A stretch of DNA of 10,117 bases from CAYGWP01 sp964353455 (lineage in GTDB: Bacteria; Planctomycetota; Phycisphaerae; FEN-1346). A program made the translations under genes and the position numbers. The stretch's first letter is position 1. Each line of letters opens with the position of its first letter. Below the pieces are notes generated by a model. That model saw only the letters and a program-made list of their open reading frames with translations. It did not search any database and was not told where the DNA came from. The DNA is taken from assembly GCA_964353455.1 (NCBI GenBank), contig CAYGWP010000100.1:1-10117 (forward strand), written 5' to 3'. This document shows positions 5,276-10,117 of the stretch, one piece after another.

Positions 5276-6805
5276 ATGAAAATGCTGCTTCTCCTGGCCG
5301 CCGCTCTTGCTGCGTCCCCGTGTGCGATCGCGCAGGCCGACGAGGCCCCCGCCCGCCAAGACGAAGGGCGGGTCGGCATCAACCTGGGCGGCGTCACGTA
5401 CTACTCCACCGAGATTCCCTTCGTGGATGCGATGAAGATGTCCAAGCCCTTCGTGCCGCAGCAGAAGGGCCAGCCCTACGGCAAGGGGCCGATGCCCGAA
5501 CTCCGCGAAGACGGGTATCCGAAGCAGTTCGCGCCCGACTCGTGGGTGGACACCATCACCCTGTCCACCGGGGGCCATTACGCCGGCGGCCAGTACGTGT
5601 GTCTGTACGAGGGGCGCGGCAGGCTGGAGTTCCGCGGCGACGTGAAGGTGGTTGAAAGCAAGCCTGGCCGGATACTGCTGACGCTGACGCCCAAGGACGG
5701 AGCGCACATCAAGTTGGCCGAGACCGACCCGGCCGACCCGGTCCGCAACATCCGCCTCATCCCGCAGGACGCCGAGGCGACGCATGAGAAGCACCCGTTC
5801 CGCCAGGAGTTCCTCAAGCGGTGGTCGAACATGAAGGTCATCCGCTTCATGGACTGGATGCGCACGAACGGCTCGACCGTGAAGGACTGGGCCGACCGCC
5901 CCAAGCCCGCCGACCAGACCCAGGGCGCCAAGGGCGTGGCCCTGGAATACATGATTCAACTGGCCAGCGCGCTGAAGGCCGACCCGTGGTTCTGCATGCC
6001 GCACCTGGCCACCGACGATTTTGTCCGCCGGTTCGCCGGGATGGCCAGGGAGAAACTTGATAAGGATAGAAAGATATATGTCGAGTACTCCAATGAAACC
6101 TGGAACTTCATATTCCCGCAGACCCGCTACTGCGTGGAGCAGGGGAAAGAACTGGCCCTCTCGGACAACGAGTTCCAGGGCGCCCTGAGGTACCACGCCC
6201 AGCGGGCCGGAGAAATCTTCAGGATCTGGGAAGAGGTCTTCGGCGGCCGCGCGCGGCTGGTCCGCGTCCTTGCATCGCACCATGCCAACCCGTGGGCGAC
6301 CGAGCAGGTCCTTTCGTGGAAGGACGCCGCCAAGAACGCCGACGCCGTCGCCACGGCCCCGTACTTCGGCAACGTCTTCGGCAATCCGAAGACGGCCGAC
6401 GAGGTGGCGGCCCTTCCGGTCGAGCAGATCCTCGACCGCTGCAAGGATATCGTGGCCACGGAACGTAAGACGCTGGAGAAGCAGGCCGAATTGGCCCGCA
6501 AGTTCGGCGTCAAACTCTTCGCCTACGAGTTCGGTCAGCACCTGGTGGGCCACGGCGGGGCCGAGAACAACGAGAAACTCATGAACCTCTTCATCGCCGC
6601 CAACCGCCACCCCCGGATGCACGACCTGTATCTGGAACACCTGCGGAACTGGCGCGACACCGGCGGTGACCTGGTAATGATCTTCTCGTCGATGGGCCGG
6701 CCCTCAAAGTGGGGCAGTTGGGGCATCCTGGAATACGAGGGCCAGGACCCCGCCACCGCACCCAAATTCCGCGCCGTCCAGGAGTTCATCGAGGGCAAGC
6801 AGTGA
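5276..6805 (+). CDS. Secreted TIM-barrel glycoside-hydrolase-like protein
   Basis: 509 residues. The ATG has AAGGAGG (5263-5269) 6 nt upstream. A signal peptide is clear (MKMLLLLAAALAASPCAIA, cleavage probably near residue 19-21). Residues ~30-175 form a beta-rich region including SWVDTITLSTGGHYAGGQY. From ~185 the sequence looks like a (beta/alpha)8 barrel: VIRFMDWMRTN, DPWFCMPHLATDDF, IYVEYSNETWN and LFAYEFGQH. The SNE at 272-274 and Glu418 in YEFG sit where clan GH-A glycosidases keep the acid/base ('NE') and nucleophile glutamates; this assignment is inference. Many uncharacterised secreted bacterial proteins share the 'VEYSNE.WN' motif. The substrate is unknown. It is the first gene of a probable operon with the beta-helix/sialidase-like gene 22 nt downstream. 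An unusual AT-rich codon patch lies at ~6050-6112. Confidence 0.8.
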   Translation: MKMLLLLAAALAASPCAIAQADEAPARQDEGRVGINLGGVTYYSTEIPFVDAMKMSKPFVPQQKGQPYGKGPMPELREDGYPKQFAPDSWVDTITLSTGGHYAGGQYVCLYEGRGRLEFRGDVKVVESKPGRILLTLTPKDGAHIKLAETDPADPVRNIRLIPQDAEATHEKHPFRQEFLKRWSNMKVIRFMDWMRTNGSTVKDWADRPKPADQTQGAKGVALEYMIQLASALKADPWFCMPHLATDDFVRRFAGMAREKLDKDRKIYVEYSNETWNFIFPQTRYCVEQGKELALSDNEFQGALRYHAQRAGEIFRIWEEVFGGRARLVRVLASHHANPWATEQVLSWKDAAKNADAVATAPYFGNVFGNPKTADEVAALPVEQILDRCKDIVATERKTLEKQAELARKFGVKLFAYEFGQHLVGHGGAENNEKLMNLFIAANRHPRMHDLYLEHLRNWRDTGGDLVMIFSSMGRPSKWGSWGILEYEGQDPATAPKFRAVQEFIEGKQ

Positions 6806-6827
6806 CTGTAAGAGAGGGTCAGGCACA

Positions 6828-9350
6828 ATGGTTTTGAGGGCTATCCTGGTTGCGATCATTGCGGCGCAGGCGGCGATGACTGGGGCGCCGCCGGTTCCGC
6901 CCGCCCGCCCTGAAGTACTGGCGGGGCAGGCCGTGGCGGATGTGAAGGCCGGCAGGCGGACCGAGGCAAGCGCCGCCTGGTGGGGCTTCGATGCCGCGGA
7001 TGCCACGGCCGCGCTCCAAGGCGCGATCGACTCCGGCGCGCGGCGGGTGGTCGTGCCGAACGTCGGCCGGCCGTGGGTCGTCCGCCCCATCCGCCTCCGC
7101 GGCGACCTGGAACTCGTGTTCGAGAAGGGCGTGGAGGTCGTGGCCAAGCCGGGTGCGTTCCCCGGCCTGCGCGACTACCTCTTCTCGGCCGAGAACTGTT
7201 CGAACATCTCGCTCATCGGGAGCGGCGCGGTGCTCCGGATGCAGAAGCCCGAGTACACCGAGGGCGAGTGGCGGCACGCCCTGGCGATCCTGAGTTGCCG
7301 CAGCGTCAAGGTCTTCGGCCTCACGCTCAAGGATAGCGGCGGCGACGGCATATACCTGGGCCGTGCTGGCAAGGGCGCCCCGGCCGCCAACGAGAACATC
7401 CATATCAAGGACGTTACATGCGATGGCAACCGCCGCCAGGGCATCAGCATCATCACGGCCAAGGACCTCCTGATTGAGGACTGCGCCTTCGTCAACACCG
7501 GCGGCACGGCGCCCCAGGCGGGCATCGACTTCGAGCCGAACTCGAAGGACGAGAAACTGGCCAACTGCATCGTCCGGCGATGCCGCATCGAGAACAACCG
7601 CGGGCCGGGCTTCACGCTCAACCTGAACCAGATGGACCGGACGACGGAGGACGTGTCTATCCGCGTGGAGGACTGCCGCATCAGCGGCTCCGGGCGCGAG
7701 GGCATCGGCATCCATCGCATCGCCGACAACGGCCCCGGCGGACTCATTGAGTTTGACAAATGTATCGTGCGCTACGGGCCGACGCAGGGCGGCCTGACCG
7801 TGAGCGGCAAGTCTCCCGACCGCGCCCGCGTGCGATTCAGCCGCTGCGTATGGCAGTACGATGCCGCCGCGCCGCCGCCGGAGAAGCCGCGGGCCGAGCG
7901 GTCGGCGATTGTCCTTGGCGCCGCCATCAAGCAGCAGCCGCAGAGGACCGGCGGCATCGAGTTCGTCGATTGCGTTGTCGAGGACCCGCGGGCCATACCG
8001 TTCCTCAAGGGGTCGGCGCCGAAGGACCTGGCCGACCCGTGGAAAGACATCCGCGGCACAATCCTGGTGAAAGGCCCCGGCGCGGCCGTCGATCTCGGCG
8101 GCGCGAAAATCGACCTTAAGGTCGAGGCCGGCGCGCCCGGCGCCGAGGGTGCTGCGACTGCCCCGCAGGCGGAAGCCGAAAAGGCCATGTTCTGCGAGTC
8201 CGTCGTCTGGGAGGAGCGCGAGGGCGGCCTCGCAATGCACCACGTCTATGGCCTCGCGGTGACCGTCAATGGGACGGTCCTGGCGTTTACCGAGGGCCGC
8301 ATCAAACCGGGCGACGAGGCCCCGCATCATCTGCTGCTGAAGCGAGGCACGCTCTCGCCAGGCGGCGTGGAGTGGTCGCCCGAGAGGCGCATCGAGGACG
8401 GAAACGCCGACGGCGGCACCTGCTGGACCAACGCGGCGCCCGTCGTTGACCGCCAGACCGGCCGCGTGTTCTTTTTCTACGCCCGCAACGAAGGCTCCCG
8501 CGACCAGAAATCTACGAGAGTATTCTATAAATATAGCGATGATGACGGCATAACATGGCTGCCCGGACCCGACAAGGGCGGCCGCATCGAAATCACAGCG
8601 CTCTTCGAGAACAACCCGTGCGGCTGGACGTTCCACATGCCGGGCCCCGGCCACGGCATCCAGGCCAGTTGCCAGGCCGGCGCAAGCGCCGCCAGGAACG
8701 GCCGGCTCATCGTGCCCATCTGGCACCGGAAGGCCGTAACGGCCCGGCCGCGGGTCTATGGAGTGTCGGTCATCTACAGCGATGACCACGGGGCGACGTG
8801 GAAGTCCGGCGGCGATGCGGGCGTCAGCCACGGGATGAATGAGAGCCGCATCGCGGAACTCGCGGACGGGACGCTCCTCATGAACGCCCGCGGCGGGCAG
8901 GTCGATGACAAGACCACCACCATCGCCTGCCGCGTCCAGACCCTGAGTAAGGACAGCGGCGAGTCGTTCCTTGCCCCGACGGTCCGCGAGGACCTTCGCT
9001 ACTTCCAGTGCGATTCGGGGCTGATCCGCTACTCAGGCCCCGCCGCACCTGCTATGGCGGGCAGGCCCGGCGCAGGCGACAGGGGCGTCCTGCTCCTCAG
9101 CCACCCGGCCGACCCCAAGGGCCGAACGCACATGACCGTCAGCATGAGTTTCGACGACGGCGCCACCTGGCCGCAGCACAAACTGGTGTACGATGGCGGC
9201 GGATGCTACTCTGACCTCGCTATCCTGCCCGACGGCACGATCGGCCTCCTCTACGGCAAGGATGTGCCGGCCGGTCAGGGCTGGATGCCCCGGCGGGTGG
9301 TCTTCGCCCGGTTCAACTGGGCGTGGTTGAAGGAGGCAGGTCATGAGTAA
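6828..9350 (+). CDS. Secreted right-handed beta-helix / sialidase-like (Asp-box) fusion protein
   Basis: 840 residues. The ATG follows AGAGAGGG (6811-6818), and a short hydrophobic N-terminus (residues 1-19) suggests a signal peptide. Residues ~50-430 are a pectate-lyase-like right-handed beta-helix: GFDAADATAALQGAIDSGA start, GVEVV, then repeating turns such as FGLTLKDSGGDGIYLG, IHIKDVTCDGN and LIEDCAFVNTG. Residues ~455-835 are a sialidase-like beta-propeller with four Asp boxes: SDDDGITW (570-577), SDDHGATW (651-658), SKDSGESF (707-714) and SFDDGATW (774-781). MNESRIAELADGTLLMNARG and CYSDLAILPDGTIGLLY are family hallmarks. However, the 'RIP' Arg near the start is replaced (HHVYGLAV, 471-478), and the usual Glu after GLLY is Gly810. 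It may act on another sugar, or be a binding protein. The pairing with the upstream gene suggests breakdown of a complex acidic glycan. Confidence 0.85.
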   Translation: MVLRAILVAIIAAQAAMTGAPPVPPARPEVLAGQAVADVKAGRRTEASAAWWGFDAADATAALQGAIDSGARRVVVPNVGRPWVVRPIRLRGDLELVFEKGVEVVAKPGAFPGLRDYLFSAENCSNISLIGSGAVLRMQKPEYTEGEWRHALAILSCRSVKVFGLTLKDSGGDGIYLGRAGKGAPAANENIHIKDVTCDGNRRQGISIITAKDLLIEDCAFVNTGGTAPQAGIDFEPNSKDEKLANCIVRRCRIENNRGPGFTLNLNQMDRTTEDVSIRVEDCRISGSGREGIGIHRIADNGPGGLIEFDKCIVRYGPTQGGLTVSGKSPDRARVRFSRCVWQYDAAAPPPEKPRAERSAIVLGAAIKQQPQRTGGIEFVDCVVEDPRAIPFLKGSAPKDLADPWKDIRGTILVKGPGAAVDLGGAKIDLKVEAGAPGAEGAATAPQAEAEKAMFCESVVWEEREGGLAMHHVYGLAVTVNGTVLAFTEGRIKPGDEAPHHLLLKRGTLSPGGVEWSPERRIEDGNADGGTCWTNAAPVVDRQTGRVFFFYARNEGSRDQKSTRVFYKYSDDDGITWLPGPDKGGRIEITALFENNPCGWTFHMPGPGHGIQASCQAGASAARNGRLIVPIWHRKAVTARPRVYGVSVIYSDDHGATWKSGGDAGVSHGMNESRIAELADGTLLMNARGGQVDDKTTTIACRVQTLSKDSGESFLAPTVREDLRYFQCDSGLIRYSGPAAPAMAGRPGAGDRGVLLLSHPADPKGRTHMTVSMSFDDGATWPQHKLVYDGGGCYSDLAILPDGTIGLLYGKDVPAGQGWMPRRVVFARFNWAWLKEAGHE
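9039..9075. repeat. Palindromic repeat inserted in frame in the sialidase-like domain
   Basis: CGCCGCACCTGC (9041-9052) and GGCAGGCCCGGCG (9060-9072) form an imperfect hairpin around TATGGCG. The stretch encodes residues ~738-750 (GPAAPAMAGRPGAG), a Gly/Ala/Pro-rich loop between 'DSGLIRYS' and 'DRGVLLLSHPA', where such domains normally have a short turn. It shares CTATGGCGGGC with the repeat in the HD-domain gene at 4733-4743 (opposite orientation). Confidence 0.5.
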
Positions 9351-9458
9351 GAAACTATCTCAGAACTGTGGCACGCCCGCCCTCGGGCGTGCAAATTGCC
9401 CAGAAGCTGCACAGCCGAGGGCGGCTGTGCCACCTATCAGCCGTTCTGAGATAGTCTC
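9351..9458. mobile_element. MITE-like element with 16-bp terminal inverted repeats and TAA flanks
   Basis: GAAACTATCTCAGAAC (9351-9366) and GTTCTGAGATAGTCTC (9443-9458) are inverted repeats matching 15 of 16 bases. TAA flanks both ends (9348-9350 and 9459-9461), a likely target-site duplication. The interior carries hairpin unit A (9368-9392), a 16-nt spacer, and hairpin unit B (9409-9433), both identical to the units inside the hydrogenase gene. The left TAA is the stop codon of the sialidase-like gene. No coding capacity is present. A DDE-transposase-type (TA or TAA-targeting) mobiliser elsewhere is inferred. Confidence 0.7.
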
Positions 9459-9482
9459 TAAGTGGAGGTCGTTACGTATATG

Positions 9483-9496
9483 TGGAATCCATTCCA
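9483..9496. promoter_or_regulatory. Candidate upstream activator site (inverted repeat)
   Basis: TGGAAT (9483-9488) and ATTCCA (9491-9496) form a perfect 6-bp inverted repeat with a 2-nt centre, about 150 nt upstream of the predicted sigma-54 start. That is within the range where sigma-54 enhancer-binding proteins bind. The function is inferred from position only. Confidence 0.3.
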
Positions 9497-9552
9497 TAGA
9501 GGCGGCGGGACACGAGCGGCCGCCCGCGGCCCCCGCGAGACCGGCGCGGCGC

Positions 9553-9580
9553 CGGGAACCGCTCTCCCAGTATCGGGAAC
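9553..9580 (+). promoter_or_regulatory. Candidate activator site: CGGGAAC direct repeats 21 bp apart
   Basis: CGGGAAC occurs at 9553-9559 and 9574-9580, exactly 21 bp (two helical turns) apart, so both copies face the same side of the DNA. They lie about 60-90 nt upstream of the predicted sigma-54 start, a usual place for an enhancer-binding protein. This is a positional inference. Confidence 0.35.
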
Positions 9581-9614
9581 GGGCCGATTGCGGAAATATG
9601 AATAGGCATGACCT

Positions 9615-9632
9615 TTGGCACGTGGTTTGCTT
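9615..9632 (+). promoter_or_regulatory. Sigma-54 (-24/-12) promoter of gvpA
   Basis: TTGGCACGTGGTTTGCTT matches the sigma-54 consensus YTGGCACGNNNNTTGCW at every defined base, with the GG and GC dinucleotides in the correct spacing (TGGCAC 9616-9621, 5 nt, TTGC 9627-9630). Transcription would start near 9641-9642, about 205 nt before the gvpA ATG. Sigma-54 promoters need an ATP-driven enhancer-binding activator, so gas vesicle production would be switched on by a specific signal. A second TTGGCAC at 9642-9648 lacks a -12 element. Confidence 0.75.
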
Positions 9633-9699
9633 ACATAAGGATTGGCACAGAAACATACAGACGGTTGCTCTTTCGCGACAAGAGGCCGCAGGAAGCAGC

Positions 9700-9720
9700 A
9701 GCCCGCTCGCGCGGCGGGCT
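9700..9720 (+). repeat. Hairpin in the gvpA leader
   Basis: AGCCCGC (9700-9706) and GCGGGCT (9714-9720) form a 7-bp stem with a 7-nt GC-rich loop. It has the look of a short REP-like palindrome, and lies inside the predicted gvpA leader. Confidence 0.4.
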
Positions 9721-9733
9721 GAAGCCGTGGCAG

Positions 9734-9751
9734 CAACGGTAGCTACCGTTG
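9734..9751. promoter_or_regulatory. Perfect 18-bp palindrome in the gvpA leader
   Basis: CAACGGTAGCTACCGTTG is perfectly self-complementary, and the symmetry continues outward after one mismatch (GCA...TGC, 9730-9755). It lies ~95 nt downstream of the predicted sigma-54 start. A dimeric repressor operator is one reading; with no loop it makes a poor RNA hairpin, which favours a DNA-level site. Confidence 0.45.
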
Positions 9752-9780
9752 GTGCGTGGAGGTGAAGGGATGGGTGCCCC

Positions 9781-9806
9781 CACACCGTCTCGGATCCTAT
9801 GGTGTG
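9781..9806 (+). other. Inverted repeat close to the gvpA ribosome binding site
   Basis: CACACC (9781-9786) and GGTGTG (9801-9806) could form a 6-bp stem with a 14-nt loop in the leader, ~30 nt before the Shine-Dalgarno CGGAGGT (9835-9841). It may be an mRNA structure affecting stability or translation, or chance. Confidence 0.3.
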
Positions 9807-9847
9807 AGCAGTCGGAGTAAGGAACCCCTAACAACGGAGGTGCACAG

Positions 9848-10066
9848 ATGGCACAGGTACAGAAGAGTACGGACAGCAGCAGTCTGGCAGAGGTCGTGGA
9901 TCGCATTCTGGACAAGGGCATCGTCATCGATGCCTGGGCGAAGGTGTCGCTGGTCGGCATCGAGTTGCTCTCGATCGAAGCCCGCGTCGTCATCGCCTCA
10001 GTCGAGACGTACCTGAAGTACGCCGAGGCGATCGGGCTAACGGCCACGGCGGCGGCCCCAGCGTAA
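9848..10066 (+). CDS. gvpA: Gas vesicle major structural protein GvpA
   Basis: 72 residues, the normal length for GvpA (about 70-75). The ATG has CGGAGGT (9835-9841) 6 nt upstream. After a short variable N-terminus, residues 10-64 match the conserved GvpA core almost throughout: SSSLAEVVDRILDKG, IVIDAWAKVSLVGIELL, SIEARVVIASVETYLKYAEA. GvpA self-assembles into ribbed, gas-filled protein shells that give cells buoyancy; it is cytoplasmic and needs accessory Gvp proteins (such as GvpN, F/L, G, K), which probably follow beyond the window. The short Ala/Pro tail is typical. It sits alone behind a sigma-54 promoter and long leader, so expression is likely strongly regulated. The upstream carbohydrate genes are separated by a MITE-like element and seem unrelated. 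Confidence 0.97.
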   Translation: MAQVQKSTDSSSLAEVVDRILDKGIVIDAWAKVSLVGIELLSIEARVVIASVETYLKYAEAIGLTATAAAPA

Positions 10067-10092
10067 GACGTCGGCCAATACCGGACTCGCCG

Positions 10093-10117
10093 GGAGGGGA
10101 ACGCCCCCCGCCCCTCC
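10093..10117 (+). terminator. Possible hairpin after gvpA (cut by window edge)
   Basis: GGAGGGG (10093-10099) and CCCCTCC (10111-10117) can pair with an 11-nt loop, 27 nt after the gvpA stop codon. A partial terminator here would make gvpA more abundant than downstream gvp genes, as seen in other gvp clusters. Whether a T-run follows is outside the window. Confidence 0.3.

Larger units (their letters stand above)
9462..9847 (+). other. Regulatory region upstream of gvpA, no gene seen
   Basis: This 386-nt stretch has no credible coding sequence: open frames through it run across the MITE or lack a ribosome binding site. It holds a sigma-54 promoter (9615-9632), candidate upstream activator sites (TGGAAT inverted pair at 9483-9496; CGGGAAC direct pair at 9553-9580), and a ~205-nt leader with three inverted repeats. 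The length and content fit a tightly controlled gene downstream. Confidence 0.6.

Noticed and set aside
6819..8831. 670-codon open frame on the minus strand, antisense to the beta-helix/sialidase-like gene
   Set aside because: Shadow frame: no recognisable domain, low-complexity composition, and the + strand frame is a well-supported two-domain protein.
9642..9648. Second TTGGCAC as an additional sigma-54 promoter
   Set aside because: The -12 TTGC element is missing at the required distance.
9343..9765. 140-codon frame starting at an ATG overlapping the sialidase-like stop
   Set aside because: It runs through the MITE-like element and the gvpA promoter region; the translation matches repeat-derived peptide (CGTPALGRA, QPRAAVP) and has no family signal.

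Overview
The window is a GC-rich, gene-dense bacterial segment in which every supportable gene lies on the + strand. The mix of genes is a multihaem cytochrome, a [NiFe]-hydrogenase small subunit, a cysteine-rich radical SAM enzyme, secreted carbohydrate-active proteins, sigma-54 control and gas vesicles. It suggests an anaerobic or facultative aquatic or sediment bacterium, possibly Planctomycetota or a neighbouring phylum. That placement is inference from gene content and style; no marker gene is present.

Layout. (1) 2-652: the 3' end of a phosphoesterase-like/multihaem cytochrome c protein with four CXXCH sites. (2) 871-2997: a probable two-gene operon, behind a plausible sigma-70 promoter near 686-715. 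It encodes a thioredoxin-fold lipoprotein or anchored protein and a radical SAM enzyme whose architecture (four-Cys rubredoxin-like N-terminus, CX3CX2C auxiliary motif, then the radical SAM CX3CX2C) resembles the archaeal MJ0619/tetraether synthase (Tes) family. (3) 3082-4125: a Tat-exported [NiFe]-hydrogenase small subunit with its own candidate promoter, an Asp in place of one proximal-cluster Cys, an extra CXXCH insertion, and no large subunit beside it. (4) 4290-5078: a zinc-ribbon/HD-domain phosphohydrolase preceded by a strongly structured leader. (5) 5276-9350: a two-gene operon for secreted carbohydrate-active proteins, a TIM-barrel glycosidase-like protein and a beta-helix/sialidase-like fusion. 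(6) 9462-10117: a long regulatory region with an excellent sigma-54 (-24/-12) promoter leading to gvpA, the main gas vesicle structural protein; the rest of a gvp cluster probably lies beyond the window.

The most unusual layer is a set of short palindromic elements. Two MITE-like elements with terminal inverted repeats (5075-5203 and 9351-9458) lie exactly at gene ends and supply or abut stop codons. Four other palindromes sit in frame inside genes, at places a protein could tolerate: the thioredoxin signal-peptide n-region, the hydrogenase Tat/mature-domain linker, a loop of the HD domain, and a loop of the sialidase-like domain. Two 25-bp hairpin units are identical between the hydrogenase gene and the 9351-9458 element, which directly links the coding and intergenic copies. 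The genome therefore seems to be invaded by small hairpin repeats that also add peptide segments to proteins.

The redox genes (cytochrome, thioredoxin, radical SAM, hydrogenase subunit) may belong to one periplasmic or membrane electron-transfer or lipid-modification theme, but only the Trx-radical SAM pair is convincingly an operon. The carbohydrate operon and gvpA appear functionally separate.
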